DNA of 64,000 nucleotides from Rotaria macrura (GCA_900239685.1 OENT01000087.1:168880-232879); one strand, 5' to 3'; positions 36,001-49,738 are shown, counted from the stretch's first letter. Numbers and translations are program-made. The notes: generated from the sequence alone by a model not told the origin.

Positions 36001-38312
36001 TATACAATGAAGACTCACCGAGAAATTTCGGATGAGCGATAGCAAAACCATAAACCAAGAAAAAACGAAAAATGATTTTTGAAGTGGATCTTTGGATATT
36101 TTAGCATTTTTATGCAGAAGATGATGGAAATCTTGAAAAAATAGGATGTATAATAAAAAACTCGTACTGTTTATCTTCACATACATTTGTCTCCATTTTG
36201 ACGGTTTTTCACGAAAATCGTCTTCTGTTTTTTGAAAGTAGAGGGGGTTGACCTTGAAAAGATATCTTCAAATAGCTGAAGTTTGAATTGTTTTCTAATA
36301 TCATAGACGGAAAATTAAAAACAAAATGTCGTAATGAGAACAATAGTATTCAAGGAAAGAGCATTCTGCTCCGTACTCGTTCACTTACCTTCTGGTGAAT
36401 AGAGAAAAACTGTTGCTAATCGGATACGACAGTAAACCATGTTATGAGCTAAGTAGTTCTACATAAATAAAGTGACAAATATTAAGCTATGTAAACGTTG
36501 TTACTAAAATTTTTATTGCTGTTGGCTTAGATCTTCTACTGTATAAGAAAATTTATCATTACGAAAACAATTTTCAATTACTTAACTCTAGAGGAACTAT
36601 TTTCCATCTGGTGTGACACTAATCAAAACTTGTCGTTTTTTAAATGCAATATTCATAAGCATTAATGTAACATAAAAAGATCATGGAAATTGCTTTATTT
36701 ACTCTATAACATTGAGCTATTAGAAGTAGATCATTTTCTTATTATCACGAAATAACGTATTAATATTACAAAAGCGTACACATAATCATTATTCTGATTT
36801 GCTACCCTGACTATCTTAGTATGATAGTATTTTCTATCGATTAAAAAAACATCTATTCAATTGAGATCAAAAAAGTAAAATACTTAAATCAATTAATTTA
36901 GATCAAAGATGCAGTCGCTCTCTGCTCATATCTTCATTGGCTTGAACAGAATGTATGTGTTCAAAAAACGAAGAATAGAAAATGTTTGTGAATGGAAGTA
37001 GAGTCATTTTAGGTTGGAAAAGATGAAGATTTAAGTGAATGTTCCGGTGCAGAAAAATTAAGATTATTTCGATGGTTTGTTCAAGATTTTTTTTTGATTT
37101 GAGGGCAAAAAAAAAGAATTATTTGTTTTTTCGCTCTTTTCTAGTCAACAAAAAAATTATCTCTATGATAGTTTCGAAGCAATATCTGCTAGTGGAAAAA
37201 ATGGCGCAATAATTCATTACAAGTAAAACTATGATGATGTATTCGGTTTGATTTGAATCAATATTCATTTAAGATCAACAAAAGAAACTGATAGGAAAAT
37301 CAATCGAAACGATCTATACTTGATTGATTCCGGTGGACAATACAAGTAAAATAGAAATAATTGTGTTGTGTTAATTTATAAGAGAATTTGATTTTCTAGA
37401 GAAGGAACGACTGATGTAACACGAACTGTTCATTTTGGTCAACCAACCGATTTTGAAAAAGTTGTTGATGTCTTATTTTTCTCGATAGAAAGAAACGTTC
37501 ATTTTTCTGTTGATTAGGAATGTTTTACTCGAGTACTCAAAGGTTTCATATCATTAGCATCTTGTTTATTTCCACCATGTACAACTGGAAGTCGACTTGA
37601 TACACTTGCACGTAGTGCTCTTTGGAATGTTGGTTTAGATTATCGACACGGCACAGGACATGGTGTTGGTTGTTGTCTGAATGTTCATGAAGGTATTTTT
37701 TCAAAGTTATTTCTAAAATTTAAATCAATGATGTTTTATGTTTGTTGTCAAGGTCCACAATCAATCGGTACTAGAATTCGTACAGATACATATCTAGTTC
37801 CGGGAATGATTCTTAGTGATGGTTCGTTAATACTTTTGATTAGAGTAAATAAAAATATATACATACATATTTATATTTGTTTTTTGACAGAACCTGGATT
37901 TTATATGGATGATAAATTTGGTATTCGTATTGAAAATTGTGTTCTAGTCGTAAAAAAACCTTCGAAAGTGAGTGCATTATTTTCTTTTGATTTGTCTTGT
38001 TCGTTTCAAAATACATGGAGATGATTTTAGTATGGATACTATAACGAAGATTGGTTGACATTCGAACAATTAACAATGGTTCCTATTCAACGAAACTTGA
38101 TTGATCGATCGTTATTAACAAATGATGAAGTCTGTGTTTTCGTGTGTACTCTAATATTTAAATCGAAAGATATGTTTCTTGTCTAACTTTAGGTTGATTA
38201 TATAAATAAATATCATGACGAGGTGCGTCAAGTTATTGGGGATGAAATGAGAAAACAAAATGTTGAACAAAATTTACTAGATTGGCTTCAAATAAATACT
38301 GAATCTATTTAA
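33016..38312 (+). CDS. XPNPEP1: Cytosolic X-Pro aminopeptidase (XPNPEP1-like), nineteen exons, with an apparent +1 frameshift
   Basis: Exons: 33016-33126, 33193-33256, 33319-33467, 33531-33729, 33800-33895, 33964-34045, 34100-34241, 34300-34344, 34382-34481, 36902-36952, 37013-37074, 37145-37222, 37274-37345, 37400-37460, 37518-37692, 37753-37821, 37891-37967, 38031-38129, 38193-38312. About 616 aa, matching the roughly 620 of animal XPNPEP1. This M24B metalloprotease removes an N-terminal residue before proline. Two creatinase-like N-terminal domains ([19 protein letters not shown]) precede the pita-bread catalytic domain. Metal-site motifs are present: [18 protein letters not shown] (two Asp), HGTGHGVG (His), EPGFYMDD (Glu) and FGIRIEN (Glu). 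There is no signal peptide, so cytosolic. Exon 9 has 100 nt where 99 are needed: the T6 run at 34384-34389 gives an apparent +1 shift. Intron 9 is 2420 bp; the rest are about 37-78 bp. AATAAA lies at 38461-38466. Confidence 0.9.
34482..36901 (+). other. Long intron 9 of XPNPEP1 (2420 bp)
   Basis: Donor GTAAGT, acceptor ATTTAG. It contains a locally GC-richer patch (about 35490-36240) that may be an old insertion, with no recognisable frame. Otherwise AT-rich. Confidence 0.55.
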
Positions 38313-40029
38313 TTTTTTCATATTGGATTTAATAAGTTTTTCTCTTTCGATTCAATTCTTCATTAGATAAGACACATAGTTTTCCATACAATCACGTGCT
38401 TTAAGTCACAGGGTTTATTATTTTCTTTTTCGCTTTTTTTATGATGATAAAGATGTTTGAAATAAAACATAACTAAAATCTTCTTATTTATTTCAGATAA
38501 TCATTTGTTATTTATAAGCCATTCATGTGTGTGAATTTGAGTATAGACTTTTAGATTTGCATTACGAAATTGTTATAGTCGAATTCGAATTATTTTGAAA
38601 AACATGTATTATGAATATTTTTCGTCTTATGATTTCAATGAAAAATTTTCTAAAACATTGCTATAAAATATTATCTTCAAAATAGAATATTTTTCTCAAG
38701 AAAATAAATCTATAATATTTTCTAGAATTTCTATTAAAGTTGTTTTACATTTGTAATCGAGCCAAACTTAACATTCATATATAGTGGAGGCTGTAATAAA
38801 CCATCATCAAAGATCTGAAAAGCTTCTACTAACACATGCCTCTTCTTCAAAGTAGACGTACTAAATACTTTAGTTGTATGTATTCCTTCTTCCTCGAACT
38901 TATATTAGAGATCATTTGTATCAGACATGGGACAAATGTAAACTTCAATGTGACTACTTAGTTCAATGTCATGTAGGATGTAAATCAGTTAATGAATAAC
39001 AAAAAAAAGTATTGTTCATTCCGACTACGATTCTAATACTTCTGACAGATATTTATCCTGCTAATCATCTACAATCGTTTGTAATGTTGCAATGATACTT
39101 GTAGATCACACCATGTTCATATCACTGTAATCAATGTATAAAACAAAGATTCAACTCTTCTTGTTTAAGGCATGAATTGCAGTAAAACATCTACTATAAC
39201 AAAAAAAAAGACACCAGTTAAGATGCAATAACAGATTTCACACTATAAATGTCGTCCATGAATGTGTTCGAACAGCTTGACATAGTATCGGGAAGTAATA
39301 TTTTCTACTACTACTTTCATGAAGAATAGTCGCAAAGTTTCTTCTCGGTCCGGCATATTACTATATAGTTCGTTGAGTAAATCAATATTATTATTTAGAT
39401 GATCAAAGTTAGCAGAAAAATTCTTGTCGAATCGACATGAAAATCGATTTCTATTAGAAATTTTCGGGAAATACTTGACATGAACAAATTCACATAGAAC
39501 TTTTATGAAATAAAGAAAATCTAGATAAATTTGAAATGAGAAAAACAAGTGTTTCATTCATTTTTGCCTATTGAATGGTGACCATTTTAAACTCTAGATA
39601 GTATAAACAAAAAAATCTACTAGATACATATTTTGTACATGAGCTTGTGTTTATCAATTAACATTTTTCTAATGACAATCGAACTTGGATGACATTATAA
39701 AATAAATTGTATCTTGAAGTAGAATAATGACGCACATTTCATTAGACTCGAATAAAAAAATTGTTATTTTTATTTCACTAAGATATTACTTTAGAGTATC
39801 GAATAGTCGGCAAAAAAATAGTCAATCATTAGAAGATTCTTCTCAAATGAATTGCATGAAAGTTTGAACGTTTAAATTTGTTTGTATTTCAATTTAATGA
39901 ATGAACCCTAAATAGACTGCATCTGTATACTACTATCTATTGTTTTTACTTCACGAATGGTTAATAAATGTGTAAATAAGTATCTAAAATGTTTGTTTAG
40001 TTTTAAGATAAAAAAATTATGATAATCAA
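38313..40029. other. XPNPEP1-NitFhit intergenic region
   Basis: It holds the XPNPEP1 3' end and the region before NitFhit. A minus-strand ATG frame at 39243-39557 (104 aa) has mixed composition and no clear family; I do not call it a gene. Confidence 0.5.
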
Positions 40030-43000
40030 ATGTTTAATCGAAGTCAAGTTTTTCTAAAATCTTTGTTGAATTCAAAAGTATACTATCGAACAATGTCAAA
40101 CAATATAATTCGTATTGGTGTATGTCAACTGACTAGTCGTGATGATAAAGAAGCTAATTTTAAAGTTGGAGAACAATTAATCAATGAAGCGAAAGAACAA
40201 AAAGCTCAAGTTAGTTGTAAATATTTCATAGTTTAAAAAAAATTCTAATGTAAAACAGCAATAATAATAATACATATTGAATAGATGGTATTTTTTCCTG
40301 AAGCATTTGATTATATTTGTGAAACGAAATCGTTAACACTTGAAAAAGCTGAACCAATTGATGGTCCCATAATAAATGGGTATAGAAAATTAGCAAAACA
40401 ACATCAATTATGGTTGTCATTGGGTGGTTTTCATCAACGAGTCCGTTTTTGTTGTTTATAGTTTTGTTTCTATTTTGTTTCTATCAATCTAATTTAAGTC
40501 AGGCGATGGTACTCGTGTATTAAATACTCATTTAATTATCAATGATCTAGGTGATATAGTTGCTCGCTATTCTAAAGTACATCTATTTGATGTTCAAGCT
40601 GGTTCGCTAACAATTCGAGAATCCGATTTTACACAAGCTGGTTCATCTATCATTAGTCCTATTGAAACACCAGCTGGACGAATTGGATTGGCTATTGTAT
40701 GAATCATTTTCAAGTAACATTTATTTTCATATGAATTTTATCTAGTGTTATGATCTTCGTTTTGTTGAATTCGCTCGATTATTAACAGTATCTCCTACCA
40801 ATGGTGCACAAATCCTGACGTATCCAAGCGCTTTTACGAAACATACAGGAGAAGCTCATTGGGAGGTAACTTATTTCTGAAAGTCACATATACGCACACA
40901 GAGAAACGAATTTTTCCTTTGAAACTAAAGAATTTTATTCCGTTAAAGATTTCTTCAATGATAAAGCTAATTTCTTGTCTAAAGTTTTTCTCAAATAAAA
41001 TTTTGTTTAAATCACCATTTATGAACTACAGTCTCATCTATCGATATCTATTTGTTTTTACACGACTTTTCCCACGGATTGATACATGATGAAGAATTTC
41101 GAGTTGAAAAAGATTTTCAAAAATCAAGTTCGTTATACAGATAAATAATTGAATGATTTCTCAACATTTATCATATGAGAAAAAAAATTCATAATACACT
41201 TGATTGACGTGTAATAAGATTCATACCATAGCAAATTTTTGAGAACAATGACATCAATTATGTGTAACGAATCAATATTTTTGTTGTTCTTAGTCCTGTC
41301 AAAAGAATCTCTTCCTTCAATTCAATTAAGAGTTCAATCGAATCCATACTAATGTAATGGAAGTGCTTAGAAAAAAGAGAACTAATTATAGCCTAACAGC
41401 AATTGTTATCGACCTTTAGTTTACCGTTATCTTATGAAAAGAACGTCGCACAACTTTCCTCTATATTCGAGAAAAATTGTGTTTGAAATCAAGTATTGTC
41501 TCAATGATAGTAGATCATTTTGAAATGTAACTTTCGACTCAGGCATGTTTCGTAAATCAAATTAGGATTCCGTTCATTATTTTCCATTCTCTCAATGATA
41601 TGCCACCATGTAGCATTATGCATCTATTCTGTCTCGTTTTAAAGAGATTAGTAAATTAATGTTTTCATAAATTTCCAGGCTCTTCATGTACTTTGTGTTC
41701 GAATGTTGAAACAAGCTAATCGTAGAACTAATTACAGACTATTCTATCAAAATATTTACTGATTTCGTAATGATGTATACACTTGAGATGGGTCTCTCAA
41801 TATCCTTCTGAGAATATTTATCGTTAGATTATATTAGATAAAATTATGAAATTTCCATAAAAACAACGAGTTGTTTTTAATATTGATTGATGTACTATTC
41901 GTAGTGGGATGCGTGGGTCATCGTCACCTAAAGTTCATGTACAAGATAATCGTAGATGTTGCCTCAAAAATAGAACATAACATTTAATACATTGATGATT
42001 TATTCGATTTGCCTGAAAAATCGAAATAATTGAATAGATTTTCTCATTAAGAATACATGTATCAAACGTTTTACTAAAAGAAACATCGCTCGTTGTTTAC
42101 ATCAATATTTTAACTTAGATTTCTGATACTAGATTATAGCTACTGATAATCATTTGTTAAAATTCTATTTCGATAAATAATGCATGTTGACTTTGCTCGG
42201 AAATGAGTCGAAGAAATAGATGTCTTTTATTATTTAACATTATCCTTAGAAACATGATCTTCAATCAGAAAAAAGTTCACATAAATTTCATGTGATTTAA
42301 ACTGTCAACTTTAACGCCCCCGATATTTGTAACTGTTAATCTCTATATTGAGAGTAGTTAATTTTAACCTTATGAAATAATTTCCTTGTTTTTATTACGT
42401 TAATAATAGGATGAAGCGTAACATATTTCAAAGTTCATTCTATGAATATTGTTACAAAAATATTAGCAGTATTTGGAAATCATCCCTAAACGATGCGTGG
42501 TGTCTTACTTCAATGGCAAAGTCATAAAAATTCTCTTATAGACTATGATTATATTATAAATGCATAGGGAGGTCGCTCTGATTTGATACATCAAGTTGAA
42601 ATTTCGATAAGAATTATTTCTCATTTGAATCCCTTATGGTTAAGCAAGATATAAACTAAAACATTATTCGAAGTCCACTATTCCACTATGATATATGTGC
42701 ACGTTGGTAATAGGAACTATATTCTATCAATTAAAGATTTTACTTCGTGCTCGGGCTATTGAAAATCAATGTTTTGTTGTTGCTGCTGCTCAAGTTGGTT
42801 GTCATAATACAAAACGTGAAACTTATGGACATTCTTTAGTATGTATATTCTAGAAGTCAAACCTGAAAAATATTTTTCAATCTCAACATAGGTTGTCGAT
42901 CCCTGGGGAAATATTCTATTAGATATGAAGTTAGCGTCTCCATCTGTTCGTACCGTTGATCTTGATCTTGCACGAATCGACAGTGTTAGAGAAAAGATGC

Positions 43001-43813
43001 CTATACTTGAACATCGCCGTCATGATTTATATACAATAATGTCACCGGCTAATGTTGCGGGTTTGTACAAGAAAAGATACTTGTCTGTTTAGAAAAATAA
43101 AATACTAAACTAGTTCTTTTAAAACATTTTAGTACCGATTATTGACTGGGAAGAAAGACTTCAATGGGGTCAATTGCAAATATCGATCAGTCAAATTTTC
43201 TTTCGGTCGAAATTGACATTGGCTTTGGTTAACAAAAAACCAGTTGTACCTGGACGTTAGTGTAGATCTATAATTCTATTTTACTTGCAAAATGAAATGT
43301 TCTATTTCCATAACTAGATGTATTGGTATCACCAATCCGTTGTGTTGAAAGATTCAGTCAATTAACTCCGGAGGAAATATATGATTTATTTATATGTACA
43401 CAATTGATTGGAAGTAAAATAGAAGAATATTATCAAGGAAAATCATTAAGTATTGCCTTACAAGATGGTGAATATGCTGGACAAACTGTTAAGGTAGCTG
43501 TAATTTTTATTAATCTACTTCTCTTTTTTTTCAAAACTTTTTCATTCATTTTTTTTTCAAGCATGTTCATATTCATATGCTTCCGCGAAAACCAGCTGAT
43601 TTTGCAGAGAATGATACGATCTATCATGAGGTTATTTTTATACATATATACATATATATATATATTTATATGCATAATAATCTTGTTTAATTCACTTACT
43701 TCTGTTTTCAGTTAGCTCATCACGACAGAAGACAACAAGGATGGAGAGATGAAGAGGAAATGGCTGATGAAGCGATATTGCTTCGAAAGTTATTTTACCC
43801 AGATATACAATAA
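40030..43813 (+). CDS. NitFhit: Nitrilase-Fhit fusion protein (NitFhit), ten exons, 464 aa
   Basis: Exons: 40030-40209, 40285-40440, 40499-40696, 40746-40865, 42737-42838, 42892-43060, 43133-43255, 43318-43493, 43562-43630, 43712-43813; phases all agree. One polypeptide joins a Nit1 nitrilase-like amidase (about residues 27-315) to a Fhit dinucleoside polyphosphate hydrolase (about 325-464), the Rosetta-stone fusion known from flies and nematodes (about 440-460 aa). The nitrilase triad is visible: Glu66 (FFPEAFDY), Lys138 (YSKVHLFD) and Cys179 (CYDLRF). Fhit shows [14 protein letters not shown], then [11 protein letters not shown] and the histidine triad HVHIH at 409-413, HIT-complete. The first 25 residues are basic and could target mitochondria, with a second Met at 22 (MSNNIIRIG) that would give a cytosolic form. 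Intron 4 is 1871 bp, the others about 49-81 bp. AATAAA overlaps the stop (43809) and recurs at 43878. Confidence 0.95.
40866..42736 (+). other. Long intron 4 of NitFhit (1871 bp)
   Basis: GTAACT...TTAAAG borders, between the catalytic-cysteine exon and the rest of the nitrilase domain. I see no gene or clear repeat in it. Confidence 0.55.
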
Positions 43814-44497
43814 AACCACCATTAGTGTAACTTGCTCAAAAACAAAACTTATCAATTCTTCTTTTTGTTTTCTTGAAAATAAAAAACTAAAAAGCATTGA
43901 ACTATTCTCTAGCGATTTATTCTAATTCAATTCTTCTTTTTCTAATTATTTTCTAATCGATGTATCACAATAAATAAAATTATTTGTTTTTCAAAATACA
44001 TCTATTAATTTTAATCTTTACACTCGAGATTGGCCCTTCAATTGTTATCAAAACAGCAACTTAAATATCTCAGTCGTTCAAAATCAACTACGATACCACA
44101 ATCGGATACAAGTTGTAAAAGATCTTCTGGAATGAATTGATTATTTATTGGCAATTGAAAGCCAAATTAATTCTTTCTTATTCAGAATATGTTTAAAAGT
44201 CTAGTTTTTGAACTAATAATTTTAGAAGATTTGAATCAATATTGTTCGTGAGCTTTGAAAACTCAAACTAATCTCTAGGATTCTAGATATCGTTTCAATA
44301 TTCTGAGTAGTTTGTCAGATCAAAAATTATGAAAACAGTTGGAACAAAAAAAAAACAAGATCATCTAACTCTATTACATGTCGTGGTGAGTTTGTACAAC
44401 TACTAAACAACTTTTACTTTACGAAAGTTTCTAACGACAGCAATCCAATGTATCTCACGAATATGTTCTTGTATAGAGTTAAAAAAACGAAAGGACG
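43814..44497. other. NitFhit 3' flank
   Basis: Poly(A) signals of NitFhit, then AT-rich sequence. A minus frame (44403-44624) starts inside the neighbouring palindrome and runs out into this flank; see the palindrome entry. Confidence 0.5.
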
Positions 44498-45723
44498 CTG
44501 TCGGATACGATGGCCTGTTCTGAATCGAATAGTCCATTGCATCATGTTGTAGAGCAAGTTGAGACTCATCGAATGGTATATAGTAAGTGTTATTTTCATA
44601 AAACTTTGGTGGAACTAGAGTCAATATACTGATGAGAGATTAAGTACCTAAAAGATGCTTATTATTCACCATTGCTTTCTGTGATGTCAATAAAGAGTAC
44701 TTGTAAAAAATCTTTTTATCACTCATTTTTGTTGGTATCCTTTGGGGCTACAAACTCACACATTTAATTTATCTGAGTGTCCTACTTTTAATAAGAGAAT
44801 TATGGCACTCTAATTATTTATTATTGCTTTTTCACCGATGATGAGTCTTCGTGTTTTTACTCTCCTGAATCATAGCACAGGGTTCCACTCGGTAGACTTT
44901 CTCAGAAATCGCCTACGATGTGGTGCTACCGAACACATTATTTTAAGGTTCTTTAAAGCTTTTGCGTAAATCCCAATAATTCACTCACGTGAAGAATCTG
45001 TAACCAATTTCAAAATCATTTTTTTCTTTCTTACCATTGTATTTCAGCATTTTGACTTATGAATGTCAATTTCAATGCAAAATAAGCATGATATTCAGAA
45101 TCAGCAGGAAAAATTGCATCGAATAATCTGTATTTTAACTGAAGAATTTTCCCACCGAAATTCGACCTGTACTCCCAGTCAGGGTAATCTTCAAGAAAAA
45201 AATGATTTTGAGATTGGTTACAGATTCCTCACGTGAGTGAATTATTGGGATTTACGCAAAAGCTTTAAAGAACCTTAAAATAATATGTTCGGTAGCACCA
45301 CATCGTAGGCGATTTCTGAGAAAGTCTACCGAGTGGAACCCTGTGCTATGATTCAGGAGAGTAAAAACACGAAGACTCATCATCGGTGAAAAAGCAATAA
45401 TAAATAATTAGAGTGCCATAATTCTCTTATTAAAAGTAGGACACTCAGATAAATTAAATGTGTGAGTTTGTAGCCCCAAAGGATACCAACAAAAATGAGT
45501 GATAAAAAGATTTTTTACAAGTACTCTTTATTGACATCACAGAAAGCAATGGTGAATAATAAGCATCTTTTAGGTACTTAATCTCTCATCAGTATATTGA
45601 CTCTAGTTCCACCAAAGTTTTATGAAAATAACACTTACTATATACCATTCGATGAGTCTCAACTTGCTCTACAACATGATGCAATGGACTATTCGATTCA
45701 GAACAGGCCATCTTATCTGACAG
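44498..45723. repeat. Near-perfect 1.23-kb palindrome (two 531-bp arms, 164-bp spacer)
   Basis: The left arm (44498-45028) and right arm (45193-45723) are reverse complements with only scattered mismatches. Landmarks include GGTGCTACCGAACA against TGTTCGGTAGCACC, and CATCGATGAG-type flanking words. Divergence is concentrated at the two edges. The spacer (45029-45192) is AT-rich with no gene. A frame in the outer arm (minus strand, product beginning VPPKFYENNTYYIPFDESQ) is present in both arms. In the left arm it runs past the boundary to 44403; in the right arm it meets a stop just outside. The ends lack the CCC...GGG signature. It could be a foldback element or a recent inverted duplication; I see no flanking direct repeat. 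Confidence 0.9.
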
Positions 45724-48700
45724 AGTTCTATTCATGACACACTTAGGTTCAATAGGTTCTTTTTATTAAGAAAAATTCTAACATAAAAAGTAAGTTTAAT
45801 CCTTGGACATTGGTTTTTTATTTTCTTTGTATTTCAAGCATAATCTTTCTTTGAATAAATGACTGATCAAATCAAAGTTAAATTTGATTGTGATTGAAAA
45901 TGCTAGTGACGTAGTTCATTTCCAGTTCTTGTTAAAGCACTGAATCGTGCTTCAGTATTCTATTCTAATGGATGTATTCAGATATGTCACTAAACAGACT
46001 ATATGTAAATATTTTTACGTGAACTAATGTTTTGAAGTGGTGTTTAAATATTAGTTCATTAATGTCAAGTATAGATGACTATGTTTTTTTTAGAACGAGA
46101 TGTCTTCCAATGATAACTGTTCGTCTTAAAATTCATTTTAGATCATCGAGTAATCAGTGTTTAAAATTAAATCATAACATCTCAAGTTCAAAATGATCAG
46201 ACGTCATTAGCAAATTAGTAGCTGACTAATTAATATCATCACATTTGTTAAATTACAAAATAATTTGTCCTTAATAGAACATGTGACTACTTTGATGAAA
46301 TGGATGATATTTTTCATTCATGGACTACATTATAATATTATTTTAAAATACTCATTTTACTCAGACTACTCTTCAAGTTTATCTGAATATCCACCATATG
46401 CTGTACATTAAAATGTAATCATCTATTGGAAAAGTCAGGTTATTTACATTGTCGACAAGTAATTTGTCTATAGACAAGCATTTTTATAATGATAAAAATG
46501 AAATTTATCCATAAATAATGCAACAAAATCGTGACAATGGAAAATTAAGTCAACTGTTCTCCCAGCGTAGATATTTTCTTATTCTCGTCGTTCCTCAGAG
46601 ATTCGAATTTATGCAAAACAGATATATATCATTCAATCGAAATATACGATTGGTTTGTTTTTCATGAATTTTAATAATTATAATAATAAAAAAAATTCTT
46701 ATTCGATGTATTTTGAAATTGAACCCTGGATATTTATTAAGCAAGAAAACATTCAAGTTCATCATGTGTTAATTTTTTCTACTCAAAATAAACTATTAGT
46801 TTTGCTATTTATAATCAATAATTTAATAGTGTTACATAATCAAAAAATACGTAAAACAAACAGAAGATGCAAATTGAAATCGACTGCCGATTAAAATTCT
46901 TACTTCAATTACGTTTTTCATTGAACGACGTGTGTGACTATGATATTTTTTGTGCCATCGCAAGGCTGATTAAATGTATTACTTAACAGTTTGAACTATC
47001 AGACGACATCACTAATTAAATTTTCTATGTCGGAAATCTAATCTGTACGTTTACTGTTCATTTGAGTTTATTGTTCATGGATGATTTAATTCTATTACTA
47101 CATCATTCATATGAATAGATCATCGCTTATGACGACTGTTGATATGATTCTAATTCATTGTAGACAACAATATGTCACTATTATCAATGAAGAAAACTAC
47201 GGTGAACTTTTCAAACAAAAAAAGAATTTACCTACGATGTTTTTATTCATATAAGTAAAATACAAAGAATAGACTTAAGATAATCTGATGATGCACTCTT
47301 CTCTACTTTCAAATGTTTTATCATCTTTTTGAGTGTAAGACGAACAAAAAGACAAACAGTTGAAGGCAACTGATGAACCTAGATAAATTTTCATCAAATA
47401 CATATTGAATCTTGTACGAAAATTTTATTAATTATTGTTGTCTTTTCTGTACTATTGTTGAATTCAAAAAAATATAGACGAATAAGTTCATGTTTTGATG
47501 GATTTTACCCGTCAAGCAATCAATAGCTACGGTTATCTCACCGAAAGATAAACTAAATCGAAAAATTTTAATGGAAATTCTATTCAGAAGTTTATTGTTG
47601 GACTTCTTGGATATAAAAATCGGAAACGTATGCTTTCTGTGACAGTTGTTTATTTGATATAACTGGAAAAAAATTCATGTACATCTCTTAATGAAGTAAG
47701 AAGATTGTCCCATTTTCATAATTAATGGATTATTTTACAAAAGATTGAAAAACTGAACCATTCGCATAAACAAGGATTCTTCTATATTTAAACGGTACCA
47801 TCCTCACGAAGACATTATCAGTATAACAAAGAGCATTTCATCTACCATCAATAAAGATTCACTTAAATTGCATTGTCATATATGTACTCAATCATTAATT
47901 TATTAATTAAATTCAAACCAGTACAGAGTACTGCTCTCTTAAAGTTATAAATAGCCAGAAACTGAAATAACCTGACTTTTCATAGAAGTAATTAAACTTT
48001 CATGTTGAAAGACGCTTTGAACATCTTACTCAATTAGATAGGTCACAAAGAAAGCATTTCTTTTGAAATTAAATTAACTAACTTAGTTAATTTTTACAGT
48101 ACAGCAGAAAAAGTTCTAGGCTATGTTATTCAATTTGGATTTCATCAAGAAAATCAATCAAGTAAGAGTGATGGAAGAAGAGTTGTATTTTGTTCTTAGG
48201 ATATCTAATATCGCTTGTCAAGAGTAGCATAAAGTATTCTAGGACATATCGAATTCTAATAACACTTGAAGATATCGTTTTTCTGGAAACGATTCAATCA
48301 GTGGAACTTTTCGAATGAGTTGGCTCATAAAGAAATACTATTAAAATATTCTATAAACATATGAATAGAAACACGTAATATTAACGGGCATATATTAACA
48401 TGTACCTCTTCTTAACATTGAAATTAAGGTCTCAATTCAAGCAGATTTTCTGTCGAAAGATGCGTAAAAATGAATTTCAAACATCTGAATAAGAATATTT
48501 GATGGAACAATGTTTATCTGTCAAAATGAATTCTTCGAGCGAGTTAGTTTAATTAACGAAAAAAAAGACAAAATTAATTCGAACATTACCCATGAATACA
48601 TATGTTTAGCTTGAAGAAACATATATACACTTTTGAACTTTCGCATTCAATGGAAAACATCGTTGAGATGAATTCTATGAAACATCATTCGGAGTCAGAA

Positions 48701-49738
48701 ATCAATAAAGTAAATATCTTTTAGAGTGATTTAATCAACGAGTCAATCAATGAATGATTACGATTTATCTTTTTTTAAATAATACATATTGATGGAATCC
48801 AAAACAAACAAAAAACTGTATAGATTTTTATTTACGCTATGCCATGCAGAGTGTGTTGACAGATGTATTGAACTAAAAGAGAAAAAAACAGATCTCGATT
48901 CAATAAATTACGATGGTTGCAAAAAAACACATTTAAGAAATGTTATGCACTAAAATTAGAATATTTTTGACGCTATAATTCGTTTCTTTATATTACTATC
49001 CTTGAGAAAATTTGATTATTTCTATTGGATGTCTAGGATCACGTTTTTCTAAAGAAAAAAGCTGACAAGCTTGCATTCATGTTGAGCGATGTTGTTTTTT
49101 TTTAATAATCATCAGAAAATTCTACTACAGATTGAGTTAAATAAGTAAATCTATCTGAGTTCTTTGTATCGTTTCAAAGTGTTTTGTCATGAAGGATCTC
49201 AGTGCAATGCTCACGTGTTTGTCATTAACAGAAAAAGGAATGTTTGTTTATTATAGTATCATGAGGTCTTGGCAAATAGAATGCGCCATAGTTCATGACT
49301 ATCCCTATAATTAACTAGTCTAAAATGAATCTGGCAAGCAACCAACAGTTATTCGTGTAGTAGCATTTTAAAGTGACATAAGAATATTAAGATACAGACC
49401 ATTCCTTTTTATATTCTGTTTTCTGTTGATTGAAAAGCAGAGACGCAAAGATCGTATGTAAGCGAAGTTCACAACGAACGAAATCTAATTGGATATAGAT
49501 CAACAGTGTAGATAGATGTATTTTTGTCACTATAATGCAAGCAACAAGTCGACTAAGTAATTACTTTTCTTTCTTTGAAATAAAATAATACGAAACATTT
49601 AAGTCACGAAGTACAATAAAAAGAAAAATTGAAAACATTTAACGTATTCTAGTAACAAAACATATCCGATAGTGTACGTTCTGTAGAAAATCATACGAGT
49701 ACTATGAGAATTTGATTCATCACGTAAAAGTTGATTTA
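45724..49738. other. Gene-free stretch
   Basis: Four kilobases of AT-rich DNA between the palindrome and the next element. The only longer frame (46655-46894) is low-complexity. No exon chain or RNA gene recognised. Confidence 0.55.

Noticed and set aside
44498..45723. Membership of the large palindrome in the CCC...GGG family
   Set aside because: Its ends are CTGTC...GACAG, not CCC/GGG, and its interior is not built from a repeated short motif.
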